Origin: Mortierella alpina
Lineage: Eukaryota; Mortierellomycota; Mortierellomycetes; Mortierellales; Mortierellaceae
Direction of reading: 5' to 3'
Length of the DNA stretch: 64,000 nucleotides
Assembly: GCA_029449245.1 (NCBI GenBank)
Contig: JANATF010000004.1
Coordinates: 868,001 to 932,000 of the forward strand
Both the position numbers and the translations under genes were made by a program. The notes beneath the pieces were generated by a model. It saw only the letters and a program-made list of their open reading frames with translations, did not search any database and was not told the origin of the DNA. Shown here piece by piece: positions 32,116 through 45,053 of this stretch (position 1 is its first letter; every line of letters begins with the position of its first letter).

Positions 32116-34397
32116 CTAGAAAGCAAAACCTTCATGGGTACCGTTGAAGGTGTTGTTGCCTTGAAGAGGAGGATAAGTGTTCGTTCGGGCCACCTTGGAG
32201 ACACGGCAGACATCGGCCGATTCATCCTCGGATTCGCATGGAGAGGCGGTCAGCACAGCAGGACTGGACTTCACGGGCGAATATCGAATATGACTTTCAT
32301 TCAGGGCCATGGCAGGCGTCGACAGTGCACGCGCAGCAAAAGCAGCAGCATAGGCAGCATCGGGCGTCTGCATGAACCTGCGGGTCGCTTCATGTCCGTG
32401 TGCAACCAACAGGGCCGTCCAGCGAATAAATGTATCGTGCGACACAAACAGAGAGTAGTCAATGAGCTTCAAAAAAATGAGCTCGTTGGCATTGATCTCT
32501 TTGATAGACAGTCCCGAGATCTTGGCCCAAGCCTTGTTCGAATAGTTGCGGTCCTGCAGGTACTTGGAGGCGACCATCAAGGCCGCCAAGAAGGTCCTGC
32601 GGCCGCAGTAAATAATTCGGTTTGACTGGTTCGAGGACGAGGATGACGTGGATGAAGTCGATGACGACGACGAGGCGGAGGCCGAGGCCGGTGAGGAGGA
32701 CGAGGTAGGCGAGGATGTAGTAGGCGAGGAGGACGAGGACGAGCACGGACTGTATCCCGAGGAGGATGCAGGGCTGGCGGAGGTCATGGAGCAGGTCGAG
32801 GACAGGGGGGACGGGAGAACATGTTTCGATTCTTGGGCGGAGCGCAGGCTAAAGTAATCTGGGCCCTGCACGCTCGAGAAGTCGGCGATGTTCTGGAGGT
32901 GGAGGGGGGATGCGGGAGGGGTCATTAGGCCCGCAGCAGGCTGGGATGCGGACAACATGTGGTGCGTGTGCTGCAGCTGGCTGTGGCGACGCTTGATGTA
33001 CGCTCCAGGGACCTTGTTGCGAATTTTGTAGAGGTAGAAGAGCGCCGTCTGGAGGGTCGAGTAAGAGCTACGAGACCGCTTCAGGGTCTCCTGAATGAAT
33101 GTCCTAAGAGGCAACCCCTTCTGCTTCTGGGTGCACTCTTGCGAGCCGGGGAGCTGAGGCCAGATCGACTCGATCACTACAGCAGCCGTATCTACAAGAG
33201 CCAGCGTCGATATCGGCACCGACAGTTTAAGGCGAGGGGCAGGAGCCATCGGAGAGGAGAGGCAAAGGGCAAGGTGGACAAGGACACAGAGGGTGAATAT
33301 CAGAGTGAACTTGTAGGCCGACACGATTTGCCAAGCTGCGATATAAAGAACACAAGAACAAACAAAAAAAAGGCGGGACGAGGAAAGGGCTTTTATATGG
33401 TATGTGGGCACACGAAGGCAAAGCGCTTAAGCACTCTAGTTACGTCCACACTAGCCCATGTGTGGGGGTGTGTACGTAAGAGCGCTGCTGGGAAACGCAG
33501 GGCCAAAAGTATCAGTGGTATGTGCACTTGACAGAACAGGACACTGACAGTTGCCATGCAGTCGTACAGTGGAAAAGCAATCAACAGGGCGAGATAGACC
33601 AACAACACATGCAGGACGTGGCTGCAAATCGACTACGGCAACTGCCCGTTCCAGACGGTTCTGTCGGTCATAAATGCATATGCCAGCGCAGAGGGTATCA
33701 AACACCCACGCGCTTCGGAGGCTCGGTCGGTGGAATACAAAAACAAAAAAAAAAAAAAAAAGGGCGGCAAAAAAAAAAAGGAAGAATAAAGGGTGGCAAA
33801 GCAAGAGCTGCGGACGAGCCGCCGCCGCCGTCTGAGAGTGTGCAAATGCACACTATACTGATACATAGACAATTGACGCATATCCACCGTTGTTGTTTTT
33901 TTTCAGGTCAGGCACTCACCAACAAGACAATCCACAAAGTTAGCTTTGGCGGCATTGGCATCAAGCGGACACTGCGCCGATGCTCCATTGACTCCCTGAA
34001 TTGAAGCTCCCATTGAATGAGAGCGACGGGGAAGACAGAGCTGCTGGTTTTGAAGTCGAGGACATGACACCGTCGGATTCACGGGGGCCGTAACAGAGTC
34101 GGAACAGTCGGATTCTTGAGGCGCCAGGGTTGCACAATGCTCAGAAGCATAGGATCGTTTCCGGGACTGGCAGTGTTGTTGTTGTGGTTGTTGCTGGGGT
34201 GCATGGTGCTGTTTGTGTCTGGAAAAGGTCTCTGAGGTCGAGGTGATGGGTAGGGAGCGGGAGGAATGACGGAGGGTGTGATGTTGAGAGGAGGAAGGAA
34301 AGGAAGACGTCGCCTGGAGAGAAGGTCTATCAAGACCTCCACCAGGCGGTATGCTTGTACCGGTCGTCGTCGCTGCACATGCCTGAAGAGTGAGCAT
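32116..34397 (-). CDS. Pcl-type (Pho80-related) cyclin
   Basis: Partner cyclin for a Pho85-like CDK. Two exons, 33920-34397 and 32116-33191, join at a phase-1 intron so that NFVDCLV runs into DTAAVVIESIWPQLPG, restoring the first helix of the box; 517 residues in all. Then follow LRTFIQETLKRSRSSYSTLQTA and FYLYKIRNKVPG. A Ser-rich insert of about 120 residues comes next, and then CGRRTFLAALMVASKYLQD with KAWAKISGLSIKEIN and ELIFLKLIDYSLFVS, the hallmark second half of Pcl cyclins. The N-terminus is Ser/Gln-rich and disordered. The open frame continuing to 33411 with a hydrophobic start is intron read-through. The 728-nt intron is unusually long here. Which Pcl subtype it is cannot be told. 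Confidence 0.88.
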
Positions 34398-36367
34398 GAA
34401 GGATATAGAAGAAAAGAAGAAGGGTGTATCTTTTTTTTTTTTGCAGGGCTGCGGTACAGTGAAAATTTGTCTAGATTGTAATAATCGCGATAATTCTCAG
34501 CACGTCTTTACGGGTCTGGGGGCGGGAGAACAAAGGGTTGGGGAAGGAGAGGCGCGCGAACGTGGAGGGGCTTTGAAGAATGTATCTTGAGAAGATGCAG
34601 GTCAAAGGTGGAGAGGAAGGTGTCCGGAGACGAAAACACAATATCTGCTGTTGAGAAGAAAAGGGAGAGAAGCGCAGTAACACTAATACAAGAAAGAAGC
34701 GTCAGGAGGAGCAGATACAGGAAAGTGGGAGCAAGAAGGAATCGGGGAGGAGCGCAGATAGAGTCGGCAGTAGATGTCAGCGTCGTTAACGAGGCGAGGC
34801 GAGGCGTTGTAATGAAGACAAGAGGCGGCAAAAGAAAGGAAGAATCCTATTGGCAGAATCCGGCTTCGGATGACATTTTGGGTGCGGGAGAGGGGCGATG
34901 AAGAAGGTCGATGAATATAAAAAGAAAGAGGGCGAGAACGGAGAGCGCTGCTTTGGGGCTTTCTTTCAGTCAACTAGAGAATGAAGGGAAGGGCAGGGTT
35001 GCAGAGCATGGACAATGAGAAAATGTATAAAAGGGAAAGCGGAAGGGCTCGCGGGGAGTGCGAAGACACGGGTGAGGGACTGAGGCACTGAGGGAGTGAG
35101 GGAGTGAGGGAGTGAGGGTTGTGGGCAAAAGGCTGTGATATAAAAAAAAAATTTTTTTTGCTGTTGCTCGTGAGAGTGGGATTGACAATGATCGAACTGG
35201 AGAGTATTTGTCTTTTGAGAGTCTTTGAACAGGAGCTTTGAAAGGGTTGTTCTGGTTGTCTTGTCTGGGAGTGTGGATGCGGAGTGAAGTGGAAGAAAGA
35301 GAGCGAAAAGGAATGATCAGACGGCTCATGCACAATTTGGATTGGAGGAGGGTTCGGGACAGCCTGTGGGACTGGAGCGCTGTCTCGAACTGGACTCTTT
35401 GGACTATAGAAACCCATATCACCACCGCAGTGAGCGAGCGCTCGTCACTCCTTCGCTGCCCACTCTCACACACAAACAACACGCACAACACGCCTCGACC
35501 GGCGCCCCCTTTTTGTTACTCAGAGCGAGAGACAGAGAGAGAAAGTCCAGTCCATCCCACTCGTCGTCGCACTGTCAATAGTACGTGTGTCGTGCAGCTT
35601 TTTAGAATACACATTCTCAATACAGATGCATGAAAAGATGTCATCAGTCCATCCCTTCCTTTTCCCCTCCCCCCCCATCATCCTCAACAAAAAGGTGCTC
35701 TCTTCCTACACAATCATGTTGGCTATGTACGGGCGGGGCGAAGAAGGCAAAGCAGGGCTGGCTGACTTTTTGCCTGCGGCTCTCGCTCAACTCTATCTTG
35801 GCTGCGTTGTTTTTCTTTTTTATGTGTTCGCGCCCTCTGATTCGCCAAAGCAAATCAAACAAGAACAAACACCTACTCGCAGACTACTGCGGACCGTCAA
35901 TGGCACGTAATACGTACGCACTTTGCATTTATCAGCTCTATCGGCGTCCGAGGCCCAGAGGGAATAGGAGGTTGGACAAAGGGTGCGTGGGGCATCTGGG
36001 TAAGTGGTCAGAGCACGGCACTTTCTAAGGCCTAGTCGGCCCATAGTCCTGTCTAGCGCGTTGGACATGGATACACTCGACCCTTCAAGCTCGTAACTCA
36101 GGTGCATGAGGACGCCTGTCCCGCCTGTTAGTTGTGCAAGTGAGTACTGGACTCGGATGGTGCGAGTGTTTTGCGTGTCGCGCCTTTTCTTCATCAGGCG
36201 TACAACCTTTTTTTTTTTTTTTTTTGGTCCCAGTGGTAAAACTATCTCGATCAACATACATCAGGACCGGACCATGCGCCCTCTTAAGTAGCGTGAGCTG
36301 GGCTTTTTTCTTAGACCTTCGAATCTCCCACTCGCAAAAAAAAAAAAAAGAGGTACAATTTTTCATA

Positions 36368-36962
36368 TCACAACTGGCGACTGGCGATGACTTGAGCAAA
36401 GGCTGTGCTATCAGAGCACATGGCGAACCCTACGCCCCGTCCTTGGGTGCAAGCCTGGCCCTTCACTGGCTCATGGGCAGTGTAAAGCGACGGACAGCCA
36501 GCCAGCCACACAGGCTCAGTTGAGATCCACAAACGGATCTTCCGGTTGGGACGTTCGAAACATCGCCATCCCATGCGCGTTGGCCCCTCGCCAGGAGCCT
36601 CGTGACACTCAAGCAAGTGGAACTCATAAGCGAGGGCAAAGGTCGCCGCTGGCAGTGAAGGACGCATCACCAGTGTGTTTCATCGAGGATGGCATATATG
36701 TGCTAAGCAGGACCAGTAACGAAGGCCCGGAGAAAACACTTTTTTTGGCCATCGGCGCAAGGACCATTCAGGAAGGCACAGCTTGGACCTCTGACATCTC
36801 CACAAACAACGTTTTTTTTTCTCTATGGCGTTGCCAACAGCACTTTCCTGCGTGAGCTCTTCCGGACAAATTCCCACCATCCAGTTGACCATCCGTAAGA
36901 ACTCTTTCATACGCCTCTTCAGCCCTTTGTTTCGTTAGCAGATCTCGGATGATCCATTCCAA
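36368..36962 (-). other. Coding-like minus-strand fragments, unrecognised
   Basis: A minus frame of 100 codons (36368-36670) reads smoothly (ALAYEFHLLECHEAP, GWRCFERPNRKIRLW) with C/G-ending codons like those of the real genes around. Two overlapping frames upstream (to 36962) include RMVNWMVGICPEEL and IIRDLLTKQRAEEAY. No splice model joins them and I recognise no family. They may be a lineage-specific gene, a relic, or chance. Confidence 0.2.
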
Positions 36963-37117
36963 TTTTCACATTTTTACATCACTTGTTTTTTTTTTTTTTG
37001 TAGATAGACAAACAATACAAAGAAGAGAGAGAGAGAGACATGCCATGTGTTCGCGAACTGTCAATGCCATCCTCAGTTGTGGCGATGTCTGTTGTCAAGC
37101 GTGTCCAGTTCCTTTCA

Positions 37118-37144
37118 ATGATCATAGTTCTATGATCATAGTTC
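37118..37144. repeat. Two-copy tandem 14-nt repeat
   Basis: ATGATCATAGTTC occurs twice, one base apart, each copy containing the palindrome ATGATCAT. Short and without known role; a chance or slippage product is possible. Confidence 0.6.
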
Positions 37145-38246
37145 ATTGCATAGTGCTGTCTTAGTTCATCACATCACTAGCGCAGTTGTTCAAGTACTAT
37201 TTTGTTCAGATGATTTGAGGCAACACGGTCGCACAATAGCACCTTCACGCGCGCCCCCATGCAAACGTTGGTCGTCTATAGAAAATTAGGGTCGACTCAT
37301 TCACCTCACACAAGTCTTGAGCAGAGATATCGAAAAAAACACAAGACTGTGATGGACGACCGTCTACCTCATCACCTTAATCGTGCACGAGTGCGAGTGA
37401 CACGCGTACGATATGTCTGCGGATGGGTATAACACGGTCTCTGTTGCTGCTGGATCATTTGCTCATCCGAGTCATCCCAGAAGAGCGCTCTAAAGCGCGT
37501 CGAATCTGTTCAGAAAGCGGCCTAGCAAATGTTGAGGACGAAGGTGTTTGTCATCCTTGTTCAATAGGCCATAACTCCTATGAACTAAACCACCAAAGCC
37601 AGTAGAGCAGCACTGCTAAAATGGACGTGTATGGACGCGTTCGGCATCCCACTATCTACTATAAAAGCAAGCCCTAGGAAACGCATACTCGAATGTACAA
37701 AAGAGGGGGGTGGATCATCCCACCACCCAGAGCCTTCCTCACTCACGCCCGCAAAGCCGATTTGAGTGTGATCCGCAGTTTTTGTGTTCCTCATTGTTTC
37801 CTTTTTTTTTCGTTCCTGCATGAGAGCTCCGAGACTAGAATGGCCCGCTTCTCCGGCGACACTACCCCCATCCCTTCCAATGCGCAAGAAGGAATGGGAT
37901 AAACCAAAGGCGCCGCGCAGATTTGTGGTGGCAATAGACAGTCGCGTCCTGCGGAATGACTATCAGGTCTTTTTTCAACGCCGCCAAGGCTGTAATTGCC
38001 TAAGGTGCGCCGAAAAAAAAGAGGACAAGCAGCGAATGACAATCGTAGTATCATGTCGACTCATGATGAGTGAGTAGTCCACAGTCGCTTGCCAACTTCG
38101 CACTTTGTCCTCGCGCGCCTGTACTCTTCATTAAAATATAGTGTATGTGTGCTTCTATGTTATACTGCGGTACAATATCGAAGGGCGCAAGGAGGGAGCG
38201 CAAGGAGGGAGCCCAAAAAAAGAAAAAAAAAAAGCAGTGATGGGAC

Positions 38247-41200
38247 TTAATCACGCCCCAGACCTAGATTCGCATACCGCTGCCACCGGTCTTTGTCCTT
38301 GAGTAGCTTGGAATTCTGAAGAGTGAGCTGCCGTATCATCTGTCGAAGGCTGGTGTTCTCTTCCGTCAATTGGCCAATAATGCCAGTTGCCTTTGCCAGT
38401 TGCTCCCTTTCCCAAGTGAGTCCAGGACACGGTGGGATCGAAGGGTTCACTGGCATCACAGGGTCCGCCTCCTGCGGTTGTTTGGGACCAACACTGGTCC
38501 GGTTGTCAGTCTGGTTCTGATGGTTGCGTCGTGGCCTTTGATGGTCCCTATTCCCAGCAATCCCATTCTGTGTAGAAAATGATGATATCAAAAGAGAGAT
38601 GCAGGTATGAGTGAGTCAGTGTGAAAAGTCAAGGTAAAGCGTGCCAGAAGTAAGCCAATTGACTAGCAGGGGTTATTCATTACCTGGCGCTGCTGTAGCC
38701 CTAACCCAGATGAACGACCTGCTAGGCGGGACGACGAGTCCGAGTTGGGTCTTGAACCAGATGGCGAAGTCGAAGACGAGGATGACGGCGCTGGCGAGGT
38801 TCCGGCCTCTACCATGAGGATGTGCTCCAAGATCTGATCGGCTCGCATCCAAATACCACAACGCATTCTCGGACACATCACCATGCGGTACTTGCACTGA
38901 TCCCTGCCATGCTGCATAGCCAGCTGCATCTCCATGGTTTCCTGGCATCCAAATTCTCTCTGTGGACATTCAACTCGAATCTGAGAGATCAGATCAGACA
39001 TCACATGTGCTTTGGGCAGACGAGGCTGATAGCGCACCAGAGTTCTATACTGGATGTGGGTCTCCACTCGTGTGATGCCTGGGGTGAGATCCTCATCTCG
39101 AACACGGGGTTCCAGCGTTGGTTCGGCTGAATAAGGCGTCGACGATGTTGCAGCCGTTGCGGACTCGAGATCCATAAACCGAAGTCCTGATGTCCTGCGG
39201 CTGCTGTTGTTGCTCGTTGGCTGAATCGACTCAGGGGCAAACCTGGGGCTTTCATCATTGATACGTAGTTGATCGTTGTAAGATGTAGCTGTGGGCGTTA
39301 GCTCCACCATCTCTTGATAGGAGGGAGCGGACACATGTTCTTCCACGGGCGCTGGTAATGGCAGAGGCAAGGGTGGTGGCGAGGACGACGAGATGGTTTC
39401 CCGGAGCGGCTGGATAATGGGTGTGCCGGACGGACTTGAAGCGCGCTCGTCCCGCTGCAAATCCGCATCTTGGTCCGTTTCTTCGAAACTTGAAATAGCA
39501 GCAGATAGTGGGTCGAAAATTACCGCAATGGGTGCAAAGGCGGTAGCATTTGAATCGGAACGTTCTGGTGTTACAAAAACCTCCTCCGATAGAGCATCGA
39601 CAGCCTCCTGCGCTTCAGTGGGGCCAGTGACCAGATGTTGTCCTTGCGCGACGCCCTCCGACCGATCTCCTAAAGCTGCTCCGCTTCCAGATGCTACACT
39701 TGGCACTTCTTGGTGCTCTTCCTGCTCGTCCTGCTCTTCCTCAAGAGCTTCCTCCTCCTCTTCCTCAGGACCATCCTCGTCGCCAGCAAGCCTGACGCCG
39801 GCGGGGAATCGCTCCCTTGGTCGAGCCGTTGAGGGTGTGGGTATAGGCGAATCGACCGGTGAGGGATGGTCCCGAACCATGAGCAAATCCTCGTCCGAGA
39901 GTTGAGCCGAGTTTGAACGAGCCCGGGCTAGGATATAAGCACTAATTGGCATATCAGCGATGGTTGACATTGAGCTTTGCGATGCAGAGGTAGGGGTGGT
40001 GATGTCCAGCTCGCGGACCAAGGGGGACACGCTTGGCGACAGCAGTGTCTCGGAGGAGTTATACGGCGGTTGGAGCGACATTGGAGGGCCACTGGAGCTC
40101 GATCCTTGCGCAGAATCCGGCTGCTCGGCGACCGCTTCGTGCATACTATTCGATTGATTGCATGCTTCCATTCTTGAGTTGTCGTCTATCACTGTGTTGC
40201 TCGTACTGCTCAATGTGGCGTCGTTGCTGCTCTCCACTGTGGTCTCTAGCGCGTGCGCGCAATCTCCAGGCGTATCAGCGCGACTCTTGCTCTCTGCCCT
40301 GCTCATCTCTGATAGAAGAGTCGAGCCAGAGAACTCTCCACTGTCACAATCCTTACGACACTCAGGGCTGTCCAAGTCTTCTTCACTCCAAGGCTGCTCC
40401 GCATAGGTATGTCGCTCTCCATTCCTGTCGCCGAAAGTATGCTCCCCTTCCGACGTGCTGCAGTGCTCGAGTGAGGTCTCAATAGTTGGCATCTGCAGCG
40501 ACAACGAATGTCGGTCCCATTGGGGCTGACTTGAGGAACGTTGAGAAAACGGTGTGCTGACGGACGTCTGATTCCTGTGGGAATACGTGGACGAGGTCCG
40601 AAACGATAGCGTGGAGTCATTGGAAGGAGAAAGGGGGAGCGTCGAAGACGATGGTGATTCGGTTGGGGATCTGGTCGAGTCGGATACAGAGTCAGAGACA
40701 CTCATATCACCTTCACTCTGGTCTTGAGATGACGGCAGCGGCCCTTGCTCCTCCTCCAGGTTCAGTTGCAGGTTCGAGGGACGCTGCACCCACGCTCGTG
40801 ATCCCTGCTGAATAATACTAATGACGCTGCTATTGTCATCACTTTGATTGACATCTTCGTCCTCATCATTGCCACTTGGTCCTTGTTGCTGGCTCTGAGC
40901 TTGGTGCTGCTCATGTCCCGAGTATACTTGATCCTCTCTGTCTAGTACAGCGTCGGAAAATGTGTTTTCTTGTGTAGTGGTCCGCTGAGTAATGTCTCGG
41001 CTGATTTGTCGCGAATGACTTGTTGAATGCTGACGCACCAGACTCTGACGGGCACTACTGGGGCGGGGAACCGTTGTGTCGATTTGCAGCAGAGAGTGCC
41101 TGAGATGCGCGCGCTGTGGCTCGCTATCGTCTTCCTCACTGCCAAGGCTCAGCTGTCCGCTGTGCCCGCTGAGAGAGCCTCCTTGAGCATCATGCGGATG

Positions 41201-42841
41201 GACTGAACTGTCAGGGGCGGAGCCATCATCCGATGCCATAAACGGCGGAGAAGTGGAATCCGACTCTCTCCTCCTAGCACCCTCCTCTGCCTCGATGATC
41301 GACGCGGCGCGAGCTGTCAATGTCCTTAACAGTTCCTCTTGACTCTCTTGTTCCTGGAATAGGCGTCGAATCTGCTCTTGCTGGTGATCATAACGATCAG
41401 TCTCCGTTGCGTTATGTTGATGTCCAGTGGTCTGGTCGGAAGGTACGTTGTGGGACCCAGCTTGTCCTCCAATAGTGGCGGTCGTGCTATCACTCACATT
41501 AGAGTTTGAACTGGCTCGCTGAGCTTGCAACAGTTCTTGGTGAGCCTGTATCTGTCGTTGTTGGTATCGCATCCACTCGCTTGGGCGTCGCCCAATGACA
41601 GCTGTTGTTGGGCTTTGAAGTTCCTCATCTTCATTCCCGTCCATGCTGTCACGATGAAACAGTCGTCCGTCCGAAAACTGGATATATCTCTCCGAGGAGC
41701 TTTGGTGCCGTGTTCGTCCTAACCTGCTAGGTCGGCGCGATGATGATGTGGACGGGAAGGGAGACATGGCTTCACCCTGGCGACTGTAGCTACTGTGGTT
41801 GCTGGCCGTGTTCCTCCGTAGCGACCCCACATGTTCCATTTCAATTTCTTCATCCTCGCCCACTTCCTCGTCAATGGCTTCGCCGCGGTTCGATCCGCGC
41901 ACACTTCTCCCAGACGATCCGCCCGAGCCCAACCTGTCCGATCGCATCCGGCGTCGTTCGACTCCTGAGACCGGTCGTTGTGCCTGCGCATGACCACTCC
42001 GGTTGAGCCATTCTGCAGGAGTTGACAGCGACAGGCTGTCTCCGGCGGTGCTTGAGGGCGCGGGGCGATGACTGACGGAAACAGGGACTTTGATCTGCTC
42101 CTCAGTCCTGTCCCATCCATTGATATGGAGCGAAGTCCGACACATCGGGCACTTTGGCATCTCTCTGTTCTCCAGAAGGACTGCGATGCGCTGCTGAACT
42201 TGTTGCTGCTGCAAGACTTGCTGTTGTGCTGCTGAAAAGTGACTGAAGCTTTCGTAAAAGTTGTTGATTGACGCCGCCGCTGTCCCGCTCCTGGACTGAG
42301 AATCGCCCATCCTTGCTAGTTCGAACATGAACTGTTGCTGCTGCTGTTGCATATGGTACTGCATATGAGTCGCATCCCCAAGTGCGAGATCTCTCTCGTC
42401 GTCAGTGGTCGGGTATGCTCGTCTCAGCTCGTTTTGGAGGAGATCGTCGCTCAAATTCATCCCAATCCAAAGCTGTATACACTCGAGACAGAACACATGG
42501 CAGCACGGCAAGAAATGGACCGGGTTCTCATAGGGCAGCGTGCAAATCGCGCACAAGAGATGAGAAGGGACAGGGTCCACGGGATAGAGCGTGATGGTGC
42601 TCGCAGCCGAAGGTGCAGGGGTTCCTGCCGTCAAGGACGTTGAGGCTCCTGTGCTGCCTGATTTGGAGTCATGTCCTGGAGTCAAAGCCAACGAGGCTGG
42701 TACAGGTGACAGCAGAAATCGCGAGTCTTGTGTCACCAAAGGTGGCGGCGGCACTCCTGACACAGCATCTGTGCCTACTGTCGATCCCAGTCCTGCGCCA
42801 CGGCCAGGGAGGCTTCGTTCCTGGGACCAAGTCGTCGCCAT
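38247..42841 (-). CDS. Large RING and TRAF-type zinc-finger protein (probable E3 ligase)
   Basis: Two exons, 38684-42841 and 38247-38567, make 1,492 residues. A C3HC4 RING starts at C97/C100 (LLCAICTLPYENP), continues C113-x-H115-x2-C118-x2-C121 (CCHVFCLEC), and its last pair is C231-P-M-C234 (PKCPMCRTSL). The loop before the last pair is 109 residues, Gln-rich, far longer than usual. About 1,000 residues of Ser/Glu-rich disorder follow. Near residues 1,292-1,345 is a TRAF-like zinc finger (VECPQREFGCQETM, MVMCPRMRCGIWM, EHIL), and the second exon adds a C-terminal coiled coil (LTEENTSLRQMIRQLTLQN). RING plus TRAF fingers suggest ubiquitin ligase activity; substrate unknown. The conserved parts lie at the ends only. 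Confidence 0.8.
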
Positions 42842-43387
42842 CGCTGAGCAGGTGGGTGTCTGAGACTAGGCTGTCCAGCGGAAACTCTAATGTCTCTCTA
42901 AGAAATGAGGATGGAGCGCGGGTCAGCCTCGGCGTTGTACATGGTGGTTCTCCGAAAAGCCTATGAAGACATTCGGAAGCACGCATGGACTCTAGTCCAA
43001 GGAGGCCTAGACACGGTGCATGCATGGCCATGGCGTGGCTCGTGGCGCATGCGTTGGTGGCGGCAGTTGGGGTGTTTTCTTCTCCAAAACTCACCTTGGG
43101 TGACTTTGTGCCACAATGTCATTCGACAGCAGGTGAACTCGACTGGTGATGAGGACGGGGTTGAAGGCGTGGCAAGGGAAGGCTGGGAGACAGAGGCTAC
43201 TGGAGCATGAGCGATGGAGTGATAGAGTCCAAAGAGGAAGACGTGGTCAAGCAGGTTTGCAGCAGCGAAAAAGAGAGCGAGAAGAGCAAGGGAGCGAGCG
43301 AGAAGAACGGTCAAGGAAGGAAGGGAGAAGGGCACGGACAGGAAGCGAAGCGAAGGAGAGGAGGAAGGGCGAAGGAAGGCGGAGGGT

Positions 43388-43430
43388 GTGAAGGATGTGA
43401 AGGATGCGAAGGATGCGAAGGATGCGAAGA
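43388..43430. repeat. Tandem 9-nt repeat in a purine-rich stretch
   Basis: Four to five imperfect copies of a 9-nt unit of the form GAAGGATGY in a GA-rich upstream region. Typical microsatellite-like slippage. Confidence 0.7.
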
Positions 43431-44956
43431 AGGAGGGGCAAGGGCGGAAGGAAGCAGAGGAAGAAAGGAAAAAAAAAGGGAGAGGCAGGAGGGAACAGAA
43501 AAAAAAAGAGCCAAAAAATATATAGAGCGCGCCCATGTTGGGATTCCAAAAAGGCACCCAGGCAAGGGATTCATTCGGGCATCGGTGACACACGGCGCAC
43601 AGGTGCACTTCGTTGTCGTTGCACTGGCGACTGTTTGACCATCCCATGCTGCAGTGGCCATCGGCTCACCCATTCGCGGCATGCGAGGCAGGTCTGGATC
43701 ATCAGCAGATATGCTGCCTACACCACCACCAGCATGCCAGCAAGGACTCTCCACAACGCATGGTCATCCTTCAGGGCCGAACAGTGGCGATAAATATAGA
43801 CCTGTCGGTGAGCATTGGCAGATCGTGGCAGGGCTGCATTGTTTGCAGAACACATACCTCATTCAGGATGATCCCAGACAGCCTGACAACTTCTCTCTCC
43901 TCTCCTTCATTCCATAAGACAACAAGGACACCACTTTCTTCTTCAAACACAAACTTTTTTATTATGACAACTACTCGGCAGACAACAACGATGTGACGAT
44001 GATGGATCCAATCAGCAAGTCAAAGTTATGACCATTATGAACATCGCGGAAGAGACCGAAGTCTCGACGGGGACGCCATTGAGATAAGAGGTACCAGAAA
44101 TAGTATATAAAAAACATCATCTTGGATCCATCATCCATCGTTGCTGTCGCCGTCCTCTATATCAAAAATACAATACACTAGGGACACTTGGGTCACAGAA
44201 CACTTGAGGCGGGAGGTAGGGATATTTATTCCGTGGTTGCTATTGAACTGCAGGTGAAGAAACGATAAACACGGATGATTAGATCGATGCACGTACAATC
44301 CAACACGTTGCGGTCAATGGGGGAAAAGGTGTTCTGTGTGTGTATGGTAGTCAGTGTTAAAAAGCTCTGTGAAGATACTCAACATGGTCTTTCAGTTGAA
44401 GAAATTCGTTGTTTATGTGCATCATTCATACGACACGGCAAATGGCCCAGATTTGAATGGATGGATGGATGGATCGAGTCTGAGCGGGGAAGAGAGGCTT
44501 ACCTATATCGTACTGACCATCTTGAACCACAACCTCCTTTGCACAGGCATTGCAAACCAAAGGAGCGTGAAGACCCTGCCATCAACCTGCCCAACGGAGA
44601 AACAGCGGAGGCAAGACGCGCCAGTGGTGGGGATCCACTCGCGCGCGCATGGCCAGGCTGTCCACCAGGTGGGAGCGACGACGGCGGATGTTCACTGACC
44701 TTTGGAAAGAAGACTTGTGCGGGAGGGTGGCAAGATGGTGGAGGAGGGTGGAGAAGGGTGGAGAGGAAGAAGAGAGTGGCAGCGAAGACGAAAAAAACTT
44801 TCTTAAATATGTCAACATCACAACAAACCGTCTTAAGGGTTGTCGCACCTATTTTTGCCAGACTCTGCGAAAGACCCAGAAGCAACTGCCACGCGGCCCC
44901 GGGGCTCGTTTTTACCTTTTTGAGCCACACCCACCTGCCCTAGGCCACTCAAGGGC

Positions 44957-44964
44957 TATATAAG
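44957..44964 (+). promoter_or_regulatory. TATA box of the CHCHD2-like gene
   Basis: TATATAAG lies about 90 bases upstream of the ATG at 45054 and is followed by a pyrimidine-rich leader. Position fits a core promoter. Confidence 0.5.
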
Positions 44965-45053
44965 CTCGTTGTCCTTCCACTGTCCACACTCCACACTCCA
45001 TACCCACACCACTTTCATCTTCACCACTCAACAACACCCACCCACTTCACGCC

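Larger units (their letters stand above)
34398..38246. other. 3.8-kb mostly non-coding region
   Basis: Between the start of the cyclin and the stop of the RING gene. The first 1 kb is purine-rich on the plus strand, with GAGGGAGT tandem copies near 35,085-35,120 and an A-run/T-run at 35,142-35,159. Runs of T or A longer than 12 occur at about 36,210, 36,337 and 36,990. No gene was recognised, though minus-strand frames at 36,368-36,960 have coding-like codon choice. It could hold a long promoter, a non-coding transcript or a gene decayed beyond recognition. Confidence 0.5.
42842..45053. other. 2.2-kb divergent region RING gene / CHCHD2-like gene
   Basis: Holds both promoters. The stretch 43,240-43,500 is strongly purine-rich on the plus strand and includes tandem 9-nt copies (GAAGGATGY) near 43,388-43,430. 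Open frames across it (for example 43207-43638 plus, 43311-43754 minus) reflect that bias. No gene recognised. Confidence 0.5.

Noticed and set aside
33249-33411. N-terminal part of the long minus frame (MPTYHIKALSS..., hydrophobic) as the cyclin start
   Set aside because: A donor at 33919 and acceptor at 33192 join NFVDCLV to DTAAVVIESIW and restore the conserved first cyclin helix; the hydrophobic stretch is intron read-through.
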